From Atrichornis clamosus (lineage: Eukaryota > Chordata > Aves > Passeriformes > Menuridae), in NCBI GenBank assembly GCA_013400975.1, contig WBMZ01005375.1, positions 95,294 through 159,293 of the forward strand: DNA of 64,000 bases, written 5' to 3'. Positions within the stretch are counted from its first letter, which is position 1, and every line of letters begins with the position of its first letter. The notes below the pieces were generated by a model. It had not been told where the DNA came from. It searched no databases and saw only the letters and a list, made by a program, of their open reading frames with translations. Positions 11,440 to 23,599 of this stretch are shown in pieces. The translations under genes were made by a program, and so were the position numbers.

Positions 11440-13240
11440 AAAGGTGTGAAGTGGGAGCAAGACAGAAGTGAGCAGAAGCGCAGTATTGACTGTCAGCAGG
11501 CCGTGCGGGGGCTGTGTCCTGGCGCCCTTCCGAACTGGGTGTCTCTTAGAAGGTGTTACAAAAAATTAAGACCTGGGAAGCAGGCATGCTCCCCACACAT
11601 TGAATGTTTAGAGTGAAATTGATGGGTAAAGAGCTATGGATTGAGATGAACGCTTGAAGCACATGTATCAGTCACAACATGGCTTAGCTATCAATACTTA
11701 AGTCTTTGCAACTACCTAGAAACAGGCATTATTATGGGAATTCATTAGGTTTTTTGAGAATGTGCACTCAGCCTTAAGGGTATGTCTTCTCTTTCCTTGG
11801 TACATTGAATTCACATTAAACATAGAGAGAGCCACGTGTGTGTAGTGAGCCAGCGTCTAGCCCAGGGCACGCACATTCTATCACCAGCCTCCATTATCTG
11901 CATTAAGTGACCAGAGGATAAATTAGACCTCATGTGAGCACTACCCTGATATTTCCTGCAGTTTTAAAAAAATGTGTTTATCCAGAACTCTGTGCCCACT
12001 CCCCTTCAGATCATGCAGCTCCCAAAGAAGCTGTCAAGAAGCTCTGTCACAGCACAGAGCTGGAACTGAAGAAACCTCAGTGGAAGAATACAAGTCATAG
12101 GATCAGGCAAAAAGGTCATACCAAAGGAGACCAACTACACAGACCATGTAAATTTGAAACAAATTCTTCATGAGATTATTAGCAGGGATTAAATCTAGCA
12201 TTTTCAGAGCCCAGACAGTGCTTTAGCACTTCACCTGAAGTAGTATTTCAATTAACTGGCAGTTATAGTACAGTCTTATTCATTGTGCCCTAGCTACTAC
12301 AGAGGAACAGCTTTGTTTTAGCCAGTGGTTTTCATCTACTGTAGAGTAAGAGGTGAAGAAGGGCACTTTGAGTAGAACATACTGATCATTGGTGCTCCTT
12401 GTGTGTACTTAAAGAGGTTTAAACATCAGTACCATGCTCCAGAAAACAGTGTAAGTTGTAGATCACAAATTGTTGCAGTGTCTTATTAAGTTTCATGTAG
12501 AGAGTGACACTGTTGTTTCAGCATCATCCTAGAAGTCCCTGCTCCAAAGGCTGTCTTGAGTCCAAGTGGCATACAGGCCAGGAATGGATCTAGAATAAAG
12601 CAATAGCTGTACAAAAGGGAGATTAAACTTCCAGCTTCAGAGAATTGTTCAATGTTTTCATTCACTTCAAAAAAATATGCCCAGGTGGCAAGTGGAAGAC
12701 AGAGTCTCTTTACCTAAAAGTCTTCAGGTTAATTAAATCAGGCAACTAAATGTTTTTGTCTTCTAGTTTCTTGTCTTCTAGCAGATCACTACAAGTGACA
12801 AATGTTCTGAAGAGCAAGCTATGTTTTAAATTTCACCTAGGCAGTTAATTTGCATAGAAATAACTGAGTAGTCCTTTAATTATCCCATAGTTCTGTTGAT
12901 GATAGACAAGAGCTGTAGCTCATACTCTCTCAGTTATGTTGGTGTAGCAAGAATAACAAGTAGCTTAAAAAAAAGCATTTTTGTTATTGAAGTCAGGACA
13001 CGCATGTCTGAATTCACACAGGGAACAGATGTCATAAGTAAGAAGATATCATTTATACACAGTCGCTGTTTGGGGTTGAACCAAGAGAAAGTTGCGTAGA
13101 TCATATGCCTGCAATCAAGAAAAGTTGCTCTTAGTGTGATGTTTCTTTTACAACAAAGAAAAGGTTTTTACATCCTTTAAACACCTAATTTTCTCCCATC
13201 AGTCACTGTTTTGATTAAAGAGAAGAAAAACAAAAAACCC
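11440..13240. other. Non-coding stretch beside CpG island 1, no gene seen
   Basis: G+C falls quickly to background. An open frame at 11934-12173 (plus strand, no ATG start) follows a TTTCCTGCAG acceptor-like sequence at about 11952-11961 and gives a Lys/His-rich peptide without recognisable homology. I regard it as chance. No repeat family is recognised. Confidence 0.5.
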
Positions 13241-13283
13241 CACCTTATATAGAAGATATTGAGCTATTTTGAAGGGCTTCCTT

Positions 13284-13318
13284 TATAAACGCTCCTCTTG
13301 GGACCCCGTCTCTCACAT
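13284..13318 (+). promoter_or_regulatory. TATA/initiator promoter candidate
   Basis: TATAAA at 13284-13289 is followed by TCACATA, a near match to the initiator consensus, whose A is at 13315. That is 31 bp from the first T of the TATA box, the textbook spacing. A CArG-like CCTTATATAG lies upstream at 13243-13252 (one base short of the CC(A/T)6GG consensus). There is no CpG island, so this would be a focused, tissue-restricted type of promoter. The adjoining leader with a perfect donor strengthens the case. The gene served is unknown. Confidence 0.4.
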
Positions 13319-13359
13319 AGAGTGGATCTCTAATCTGAACTATCCTTCTCTGTGAACAG
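13315..13359 (+). other. Candidate short leader exon with perfect splice donor
   Basis: The predicted start at 13315 is followed by 45 nt without an ATG, then CAG|GTAAGT with the junction after 13359, which matches the vertebrate donor consensus fully. An alternative start for the same segment is an internal exon from 13321, after TCTCACATAG. Strong acceptors downstream at 14732 (CTTTCTGTTTCTTTCAG) and about 14825 (TTTTCTTTCCAG) could receive the splice. The second opens into an ATG-initiated frame of about 26 codons. No product is recognised. Confidence 0.3.
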
Positions 13360-14280
13360 GTAAGTTTGTATACTTTTATTGCCTTTCAATCTAGGGCAGG
13401 TTTGTTGCTTATATTTAATTATCATATCTTATGCTGGCACTCTTGAAAAGGAAAAAAAGGTTTGTTGAAAGCAAACTATTAAAGAAATTCAGAATGCTGA
13501 GGAATAAGCAAGAGAAAAAGGAGATCAAACAGAAAATTGCTGGTTATCCTCATAAAGACAGAAAAAGCTGTCTGCTGTTCTTTCTTCCTTTGCTTTAATT
13601 AGACTTAGCAGCTTCTCTTCACGCTGACCATGACAGAGGTTTGCTTACAGCCCTACTTTTGTTAAATTCAGTAGCAAGACTTTTTGAAAGACCCTATTCT
13701 GCAAGAATAAGTCAATCTCAATTTTATATGTTGCTGAGCAATGTTAGTCTCATCCCTGAAAAAAGAAATATAACTCTTTCAAAGTGATTTGGTCAAAGTT
13801 AAACCCAAACTCAGTGTTTGGGTTTGCAAACGTTGCTCAAGGTTAAGCAACTTTTTATTTTAATTCACAAGTGGGATTAAAAACTTTGAACTTTAAACAT
13901 GATTATTGTGACATTGTATTTATGCTGTTATTTTCACTTTTTCTGATACAATTTGGTCAGAAGACATCATATAAAGAAGAAATAATAAATATTGTTCTGG
14001 TTCTGTAACCTTTATTTGAGTGAGTAATAGCACTGAGACTGGAGGGACTGCTACTGCTACAGGTAGCACTGATGGGAACATTTTGTTTCTTAGAGATTTA
14101 ATTCATTAGTACAATACAAGGAAGATGTATAAAAATTCAGTATTGCTGGACTTTTCAAGAGGCACAGAAACTAAACAAACAGTTGAATGATCTAACAGCA
14201 GCAGGAGACCTGCTAATGCAAATACTTAGTGGTGTGACTCATAAAAAACAAGCTGAAAGAAAAACATTAACCAGCTTGCC

Positions 14281-14350
14281 CTTTCTCCCTCCCTTTGTCT
14301 CTCCCTCCCTCTTTCCCTCCCTCCTATCTTCTTCCCTCTCCCCCCATCCT
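14281..14350. repeat. Polypyrimidine CCCT/CTTT-rich tract
   Basis: About 70 bases made almost only of C and T, with repeated CCCTCC and CTCCCT units. This is a degenerate (CCCT)n microsatellite, equally a polypurine tract on the other strand that could adopt triplex structure. It is not close enough to an AG to serve as an obvious acceptor tract. Confidence 0.9.
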
Positions 14351-14732
14351 CTATATTAAAAGCACAAGCAGACCAATAACACAGAATTTTTCCCTACAAA
14401 AGAATTGGAAAGGGAGGCAAAAGTGAGATGTCATTCCATTTGAAAGTATAAACCAATCCATGTCAGTCTCCATCTAGCTGAATCACCATAAGAGGTCCAA
14501 AGAGGTTTTTCCATCTGTCTTACTATATTTGTTAGTCACCCACTTTGTGTATGGGGCTAATCCAAACACTGTGAACAATCCTGGAAAAAATAAGCCATCA
14601 AGACTAAGTCTTCTTAGATGCTTTAGAGCCTAATGTTCAGAACAATCAATATCTGACCTAACTGTATATTCCCAAACTTTGTCAATCTTAATGTTATCCT
14701 TTGGTTCTCTGCTTTCTTTCTGTTTCTTTCAG

Positions 14733-14910
14733 TGGATATTTGTTAAAAGCTGAGTGTACCGTAATGTGTTTGGAGCTTTCTCTGCAGTTGTCTGTGGCTT
14801 TATTATTCTAAATTTTCTTTCCAGGAAGCTGCAGTCACATGAGTTTAACCAACATACCTCTTACATTGCAAAGGGATCACATTAGCAAAGGATCGCATTG
14901 GAATCAATGT
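14733..14910 (+). other. Segment with two strong splice acceptors
   Basis: A 20-plus-base pyrimidine run ends in CAG at 14732, and a second, TTTTCTTTCCAG, ends near 14825. After the second, an ATG opens a frame of about 26 codons ending in TAA. A moderate donor, AAT|GTGAGA, lies near the end of that frame. These fit an internal exon downstream of the leader at 13315-13359. The peptide has no recognisable motif, and strong acceptors without exons are common in introns. Confidence 0.2.
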
Positions 14911-14929
14911 GAGACTTAAACTATTAGAG

Positions 14930-17900
14930 TTGAAAAGTATTATTAGCTGTGGCTGCCATATACAACTATCACTCAGGGAGGAGAGCATTCTCTTAAGGGA
15001 CTCCCTAAAGCACAAGTTTTATTTCTTTAGAGGACATATCCAGTGTTGATGCTTACACTACCTACTTCAAGCCCACCATAAAGCCTGCAGGGTTCAGATG
15101 CTGCTGAGATTATTCCAACATCTTCTTTTTTTATATGGAATGTAAAAATCTTGTTTCTCACTCGCCACCAAGCTAAACTTGATGGGTACTTAGAAACGTA
15201 CTTACATCTGCTCATTTATCTCCAGATTAATGGCACGGTTATAAGCTACTCTTGCTTTTGCTGAAATTTGAAAAGTAAAGTCTATCCTTTGTGTTTCTCA
15301 TCTAATATATAAATAGCCTGATTTGTTTCTTGGAAACCTTAATTCTCACTGCAATAAACTGGTAGAGGAACATGTTTCTAAAATACATCTTTCCAACCAC
15401 TGGGAGGAAGTCTATCTTACTAATATATTTATCATTAATTTACAGTAATGATCCAGAAACTCAAACCAGCAGGAAGGATAAAAATATAGAGGCAAGCTTT
15501 AAATAACTTGTTGACAGAGAAACTTGAGAAGTAAATTTAACCTCAATCTCAGCTACAGTGACCACTTGCCACTGTGTTTTTGCATGGCGTTGTATTCTGT
15601 GCTATTTACTGTTTCCTCACACATCTGTAGGGCAGACACTGTACCTTGAGCCTTCACAGGAAACTGCATGGCTGAATGCAACTCTGTAAGGGAAGGCGGA
15701 TTTGGGAGCTGGTGCAAGAAGTCTGTTCTCTAGGCCTGTTTGAGGGTACACCATCAGTACCCTCTCTCGTGATATGGACTTTGTAGGCAGGGCTGGTTGA
15801 TCCCACAGGTCCTGAATCCGTGGAGCTAATTAGACATTACAGTGATGAAGTACCTCAGCCTGGGTGAACCTTTCCACCAGCCTTATGGAGAGTTGCGGGA
15901 ATTTTGTGCCTGCAGTGGCACTCAAGATAGAAATTTTCAGTCTGATAAAGGAGATTATCTTTAGGCCCTGTGTCATGTTAGGCTTGGAGTGGAGGATTTA
16001 ACATCTTCACCTGAGAGCCTGCTAAGTATTGCTTTTCTGTGTTCATAGCAGAAGATACCTCTGCACAGCAAAAAGGAAGGATGAACATAGATTCAGTCTA
16101 TTTAAGAAAAAGGCAAGCTCAAATATAGGTTTGCAGACTGAGCTTCATTTTTCCAAAATAAAACTCTTGATCCAGAGATTCCAAGCCCTTCACATTCAAA
16201 GGAAAATTGAGCAACGTAGCTGCTGATGGACATGTATGAGATTTAATTCATGGTATTAGCAAGAATCCAAATTATTACTGGCATTGTTAGTAAAGCAATT
16301 ATTTTATTTACAAGTTTTAAAATAATTAATCTGGTTTATAATATTTTCAATTAATCTCAATCTGAATGTAGATGGACTATCCCTGTCGAAGTGAAGTGCA
16401 GGGATATCCACTGAAATATTTAATTTCTATTACAAGGGCACATTCCATGGCATTGCCATGTCATGTGTTACCTTGGCTGTAATATTATGTTGCCTAAATC
16501 ACTATGAAAGCACAATTCACTGCATTGTGCAAGAGACCTGGTGACTGCTTCCCAGCAATGATGAGAATGAGTTATGAGCCTCTCTGCCTCTTCCTAAAAT
16601 AACAGGGAATGAATTTCATGTGGGCAAACACTTGACTCATTCTTCTTGGAACTGATAGCTTACCACACAGGACTTGGAGGCTGCTCAGTGAACCAGTCCA
16701 TGGTTCACAGGAAGAAGAAGCCTCCAGAGGAGCTCAGACGCTCAAAGAATAGCATCCTTGGCCAAAAATAACTCTGAGCACTGAAAACAAATTGAAAAAA
16801 AGTGTTGGTCTACTTGTAAATCTGTTGCAGCAACATGTACCTCCAGTCATATCTGAGAGATGAATGGTGCATCCATCTTAGTCTCTTCGCTCTTCTGTTT
16901 CCAACCAAAGCTACTTCCCAACCAAACCAGCACTACATAGGATATACATAGGCTTGTGACCACGAGTCACACCATCTGTGTCAGCTGCTGCTGGTGAAGA
17001 CCCTGGTGCAAGATGTGAAGGTAAGAACGGCTGCCTTGGGGCAATTGCAATGATACAGAGATATCTGCACAGGGACTGAGAAATGCAGGAGGGCTGAGAA
17101 AAGGTTGGAACTGTAACAAGGGCAGTGTGAGAGAGGGACAGTCCCAAGTAGGGTGCTGTACAAGGAGAATGGCTAGATGTCAACCTTGGAGCGTCCTGAA
17201 TGAAAGTGCAAAGGATGAAATGCACTACGTTGCATTGTGGGTTTCAGCAATGTTTTGTATGGATGTGTGTGAACGTGGGTGTTGGGGTGAGACATATTCA
17301 GAACAGCAGAATCGATACATCTCTCCTATCTGTTCACACCCGCTGGTGAACCGGAGGTCACCTTTTTCCTGTATCCTCCACAGATGCTCCATGGTTTGCT
17401 CTTCTGCAGCAGACTGTGAGGAATGGCATGGCCAAGTTTTTGAGTCTATGTGTTTTGTCTTGACTGACAGACTTCTGCAGACACTTTGGCACAAAGTAGA
17501 AAGTGGCTCACTGACAGCAGAAGGAATATGTCCTTCTTGGAGATGTGAATTCTTCCTTGGATGAAGGAGCTGCTGTGTACTGCCAGCTAGCATTCTTGCT
17601 GATTGTTAAGTTTCCAAATTAAAAAAATGATTTAACTCTACATGAGGCAATATGAACTATGAAATGCTGCAGTGGCATGAATTTTTATGGACGATTGTGT
17701 AGACAGGGAACCAAAAACAAACTTACCCACACATCATTTTTCCTTCCTTTGTGTTCCCGTCCCTACTCCTTGTCCAACCACTCCTTCAAGACACTGATAA
17801 AACATTCATTCCTTGCTCACAAATTTAAATAGGGAGGTAAAGAGAGTGATCAGCCTGACAAGAGTAAGGGAAAGTGTCTGGAACTCTTTGTTGATAGTGG

Positions 17901-20900
17901 GAAGGAGAAGAACTGAGCACTCCTCAAAGTTCACTCCCTTGCTTCTGAAAATATATAATTCCAGTACTGATGCTAGAGAAAGGATAATCTTTCCCATCCC
18001 TGGGAAAATTTCAGGTATGCCTGCTCCAAGAAGTATACTTAGCATCTTTGTTTTTATGCTTGCAAATCACCCTTCATTCCAGAAATGGCATGAGTCTCCA
18101 AGGAAAGAATAAAATTTCTGTTCCAAACTACTAGTGGCCTGAGGCTGATCTCTGTAAACTGTCTACAACTGGAGTTTCTCTGCACTGGGAAATTATATTC
18201 ATGTTGGAACAGGAATGCAGGAAATTAATGTGGTAACAAACACAGTGCTAAACACAAGTGTCTATATTTGGAGTTGGACTCTCCTTTGTGCTAAATCCTG
18301 CTTACCTACACAGGAAGCTATAAAAGGATCTTGAAGCGGATAAAATTTTTAGAATCAGAGGCTTTAGACAAGACATGGAATACACCATCTTGAAAGACAT
18401 GTTTTAATGGAACTTACTGGTATAAACAGAGCATAAAACGTGTAATTTAAAGGAGACTTATAATTGTCTAAATTGGCCATAGCAACTTCATGGTGAAGTT
18501 AAGTTTGTACTAGATAACAGAGATAAGTAAAATAAAAAACCCTGTGAACATCTTTATAAAATCAATGAGGATCATGTTTTTATATTAGTATGTTGTAAGA
18601 GTATGATTAACATGGTTCTGTTTACTTGAAGACACTTGTGTCAAAAAAACTAGGAAAAATCCAACACCATTTGCCCATTCTTGCAGAGGGTTAGGAGATG
18701 CCATTTAAAAATGGCAGGCCCAAATTGACACGAAAATCCCATTTGCTACATGTCTTTAAGGAGCACACTGCCTCTGTTCTATCCAGCTGCTGGTTTTATT
18801 AGGACCTGTGTATCACTAGGAATGCTTCCTGTTATAATATGTTGGTTTTGAACAAAGGTAGGTTGCATTTGCCTTCTCTGAGAACTGGGATATGTAAGTA
18901 CCTGTAATGGGTTTGAACAAATCATAATAAGACTGGAAATATTAGACAGTAGCTACTTAATCCTGCAGTTATTTTATTAATTTTTTCTTTGTTATTATGG
19001 TAGTAAAAGTAATTGAAATGTTAATCTAGCATATTTGCTAGGGTATTATGTCTACTCTATATTCAATTCATGTTGCAGTGCTGTGGGTTAAAGACGGATT
19101 CACTATTAAAAAAATATGAAATTCTTGGATCTCTGCAGTTTTGACTTAAGGAATTGGGCTGCATTAATTGTACTTGTTTTCTGCCCACAGGGTGTAAAGA
19201 GATGATGAAACGGTTGGCAAGCCTTATATAGCTTTAATATTGTTGCATCCTAACAACAATAGATCTGCAAAAGCAGGAATTTCTGCAGAAGTTAGGCTGT
19301 AGGGTAACTATTTTTGCCGGCAGTGTAGTGCAGGTGTAAGAAAGCTAGTGAGGGTGTGACCTTGTGGTGTACTATACTTGGTACTTTCTGATTCAGATTG
19401 TAGGTGCTTTTTGTTGATCTTGGATAGAGTTATATGAAATATTTTTAAAATTAAGGGATATACATAGCACAAGGTGGAAGATACTGGTGTTATTTTAAGT
19501 CTGTTTTCATGCAGCATAGAAAGTGACACAGTGTTTTGGATATTGTCCTAAGAAGAAGAGCCAAGAAATTCTGTTTTTAAATCCTGATACTGACATTTAC
19601 TCAGAGCCAGAAGGAATGAGGCAGCTCCTGAGGCACAGTTGCCCCACTTTTGCTAGAGGATCCCTAATTCACCCCTAGTTGCTGTGTTTTCACAACGTAG
19701 AAACAATTCTTATATTATGAAGGTTAACTAGATAGTGTATGAGAAATTGCTTTGAAGATTGAGTATTGAAGAAATTACATACTTTTAAATAGGGTTCAGT
19801 ATTTAATAACCTATCAGATAGCTGGCTCCTTCTCCCTCTCTCTTGCAACAATTTTGCAATTTGTTTTAATGACAGTAGGATGACCTCCAGAGTTTCTACA
19901 ATTTTCATCCATTTTCATTTTATTAGAAGACTGCAATGCCTGGTCTAAATGACTCTTTGTGTTGTCTCCAACCCCAGTTCCATGTAACACTTAAAGTCCT
20001 GTGATGATTCAGGAGACAAAACTTAGGCCATAAGATCCTTTAGCATTTTAGATATTTTATTATATATCTAAATTCCAGCGTTATATTCGGTGCACATTTT
20101 CTCTACTTTTATTGCTCTTCATCCACTGCTTAAGATGAAAGCCAGTGGTTCCGTCGCTGAATACTGCAGTATGTGGATGTGATCAAAGTGAAATCACGAC
20201 AAATAAACAGCATAGGGAAAGCTTAATTGTACAATTGCAGAAAGGAGAATCAAGCATGTGCTCACTTACTGTATTGGGACAGGGCAACAGTATTGTTTTT
20301 TAAGAATAATTTCCCTGCTATGGGAAAAGAAACATATCTTGCATATCTCTCAATCTGAAAATTCAGGCAAATTTCGAGCTGCATGTGAAATTTGTGGTTT
20401 AGTCCCAGCTCTGGGGAAAGTAGAAGTGTAGATGAAGTAAGCCAGGGTAAAATGATGACAGATAAATCTGTGAGATAAATGATGTGATAAATCTGTGAGG
20501 ATCTGCCAAGAGAGGTGATTTTTGTTTATGCTGTTCTTGCGCTCTGTTCCATGTGCATACTTGTGTCAATTCTCGAAGACAGGTACTCAGGTATTGAGCT
20601 GACTCAATCTTTAGGCTGGGTGGATATGGAAGTTTTTGGGAGTTGCATCCTCTGTGTGTGGGAATAGGCTGTGCTGTATGCCACTTTTCCACATTCTTGA
20701 CCTGATAGCTTCACTTTAGGAGTGGTGGACAGCAGTGGTGACCTCAGGTGCTTGTTGCCTCAGTTGGTGCGGAGCCCCTGGCCTTGTGCCATTGGCATTT
20801 TGTGTGGGCTGTAGCTCTTGCTCTACTCCCCAGCTCTTTCCAAACAGCATGGTTGCACTCTGGATTTACACTCTTGCACGAGAGCTTCTCTCACAATTCA

Positions 20901-23090
20901 GGTGTTGGGAAAGTGAAGGGCGTTCATGGGCCAGGTTTCTTCATATGTCAGTGCCCTCTACAACAGGTAGGCAGGACATTATGTGACCATATCCTTGCTG
21001 ATGGACACAGGGCTGTGCAGGACACGTCTCTCTTTCCCATGCAAACCTCCAGATGCATTCTAGTGGAAATTCCTCAACATTGCTGCAGAAACTTATAGAG
21101 CTACTGTAGCACTTAAAGTTCAGAGTTGCTCCAACCTCTGGAACAGAATTTGATCCATACTAAGTAAATTATATTGAATTTAGAATCTGTTGTTTACTTC
21201 CAGTTAAATCAACAAACATGAAGGAGAAACAACTAAATGCATTGCTTGCTAACACAGAAGATGTATGTGTTCTATTACATCTCATTCTGGTATTTTTGTA
21301 CTTTGGTTAATAAATATAATAAACATGCCCAACTTAAATACATTACTGCAGGATGCTAATATACTGAGGATATTGAACATAATAGTTGTCCTGGAGAAAT
21401 TGTCTAACAGAACAAATAAAAAAATACATAAATAAGTTGATATAATTTGATGTGATTATTCTGTCTTAAATTTCTAAGGACAGCGATTATCACTGTAATT
21501 GCTTTCTCAGAAGTCCTAAATAGCAAGATAGAGGAGCAAAGGATGACCACCATAGTCACAGACCAGTAACAGACTTAGTCCATCTCTATTGAATTTCACT
21601 CTAGTTTATTTTAAACTGTTGATTGTACAGCATATGTGAAGCTACAGGACTCTTTTCTAAGACAACTAATAATAGTAATGAGTAATATATTTGTGCTTTA
21701 TAGAGGTATATATTCATGAACGTAATTTATCTGACCTTGGTCAAGTTTTGGTTATCTGTCAGAAGGCTTCTCTTATTTTATGAAGAATGTGTTTAATGAG
21801 AAATAAATTATTTAATTCAAAGCAAGACTGCTACATTTTTCAGTAAAACAAACAAAACCCCAAAATTCAGAGCTTTCAAGAATACAAAAATGTGGAACTA
21901 ATCACTCAGTATTATTTTGTGTTCTTTAATAAAGGTTTCAACACTGCAATTTAAATCAGCAGGCTACCTGTTCAACATGATCTTCAAAGAGATTCCAACT
22001 GAGCCCTGATCTGTAAAAGTATATACTTTAAATAGGTTCTCATTTTTTTTAGTGCAAGTACTCAAGGATCGAATGAAAGAGTGAAATCAAGGTGCATGTG
22101 AAGGTCTATTTTTAGTTTTGCATTTTGCATGGCCAGGTTGGTTACAAATAGGATGTGTGAACTTTGGAGTAAGACTTGAAATGCAGACCACAACCATGTG
22201 TTTCTTGAAATAGCACACAGTCAAATAGATACTTATACTTTTACTTCTGCATGAACAGTGCTCCATGGATTTCTTCAGTAAATAAAAAACCCCAGGATAT
22301 TGATGCTTTGAACCTTCAGAATCTTCACACATCCTTACAAGACCAGTGCAAGAAATCCACTTACTCCTTCTGTCATTTTTCTGTTATCAATCGTATAATT
22401 CATGTCGAAAGAGTTGAATCAGAGCCTCATAAATATACATAGAGCGGATAGCTCTGAAAACAGCTGCCTTGAAACACAAAGTTGTTATTTGTAGAGAACA
22501 GCTCTAGTCTTGTCCATGTTGATGATATTCCCATAGAAATAGTATTTCCTGTGTTTTCCAGTGGTTTTCCTTAAAGTTGACAGGCTTGATCGGTTTTGGG
22601 GGTTTTAGGCTGTCGTTGTGTTCCATTTCCAAAATATGACTGAAAGAGGCCTGTGCTTTAATCTCCATGTGACTGCTGGATTGTTATGTTCCAAACACCC
22701 ACTATCCCAACTGCAATATATCTGAAATATGATCTATAGCTTCCTGCAAATTTACACAGAAGTTCACAAATATTAGTCATTTTGAGGAATGACACACATT
22801 TTAATCCCAACAAACAATTATGTGCCAAATAACTTTGTGTCTCCTTACCTGTACCCTTGTATTGCTAAAAATTATTTTATCACGCGTAATTGCAGAGCAG
22901 TGTGGATGAGTCCTGGTATGGCCTCATATCACTTTAAGTTTACTGCTTGAAGGCTGTGCATCAAAGCATTTTGTGCATCATTAGCTTGTTCCTTGCCAGA
23001 TGACGTGGTACCCACACAAATATTACCATCTGGTAACTTCTGCTTAAAGCAGCTGTTGTCAGAATATTCCAGAATTTTAATCGGTCTCTA
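14930..23090. other. Non-coding stretch with scattered splice-like signals
   Basis: No recognised gene. At 16985-17020 a 36-nt plus-strand segment lies between an acceptor ending GTGTCAG and an AAG|GTAAGA donor, open in phase 0. An open frame at 17127-17564 (first ATG about 17169) is cysteine-rich and lacks recognisable domains. A strong acceptor, TTTTCTGCCCACAG, ends at 19190. A 25-bp tandem duplication lies at 20461-20499. A possible very old CR1 3' remnant lies around 19925-19985 but is too decayed to call. Confidence 0.5.
20461..20499. repeat. 25-bp period tandem duplication
   Basis: GATAAATCTGTGAG occurs at 20461-20474 and again at 20486-20499, a two-copy tandem duplication with a 25-bp period. 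The neighbouring sequence shows partial similarity. Confidence 0.85.
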
Positions 23091-23095
23091 GATTT

Positions 23096-23262
23096 CTAAA
23101 TGCCCAAGTCAAGAAACCTTTGATCTCTTCTCAGACAGAAGAGCTTCTTGCATTGCAGGGCTGCACTACTACGGTGTACTGATCTCCTTGAGTCGTATCC
23201 ATGCACAAAAGGGCCATCCTCCAGATATAAGTTCCTAGATGACAACTGACTTTGATAACTTC
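23096..23262 (-). CDS. Candidate terminal coding exon, product unknown
   Basis: On the minus strand a strong acceptor ends in TTCCCACAG, with a long CT-rich tract before it, and opens at 23262. From there 54 codons run to a TAG at 23096-23098. The peptide has mixed, protein-like composition (for example LYLEDGPFVHGYDSRR) and ordinary vertebrate codon use with three CpGs. The open frame extends upstream through the polypyrimidine tract to 23593, but that part reads as intron. The exon starts in phase 1 (two bases complete a codon), which fits the candidate exon at 28608-28692. I recognise no family. It may be real, an alternative terminal exon, or chance. Confidence 0.25.
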
Positions 23263-23599
23263 CTGTGGGAACATCATCCAGGTCATAGAGAAGGAAGCAA
23301 AGAGTAGAGAATGGAAGAGAAAAAGAGTTGTCCACTAAATTATGATGGTCTGAAAGTTGCTTTGGCTCTTGAGTTTTAAGGTAGGATGCAACTGAAGGCA
23401 TGCTGTTTAATTTGGTGTGATGCTTCTTAATGACTGTGCGTTGATAAAAGCAGCTACTTTTAGATTTTTGGATATTTGGGTCAGATAAAAATAAAACACT
23501 GAAACAGCTTGGGCTAAAAAGAAACAAATTTTCTGTACAGCTTTGCAAATAGGAAAATCCAAAATAATCAGTATTCAATGTGGGTTTTTTCACAGGGAT

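Noticed and set aside
17127..17593. 145-codon cysteine-rich plus-strand frame and 122-codon antisense frame
   Set aside because: The plus frame begins with GTG (first ATG about 17169). Both strands are open over the same bases, and no domain is recognised. About three frames of this length are expected by chance in the window.
19925..19985. Resemblance to a very old CR1 3' end (CCTGGTCTAAATGA...CTCCAACCCC)
   Set aside because: The match is short and the octamer tail is absent; too decayed to call without an alignment.
22830..22865. Strong minus-strand donor CAG|GTAAGG near 22848
   Set aside because: The nearest usable acceptor would make a 16-nt exon; no plausible exon body.
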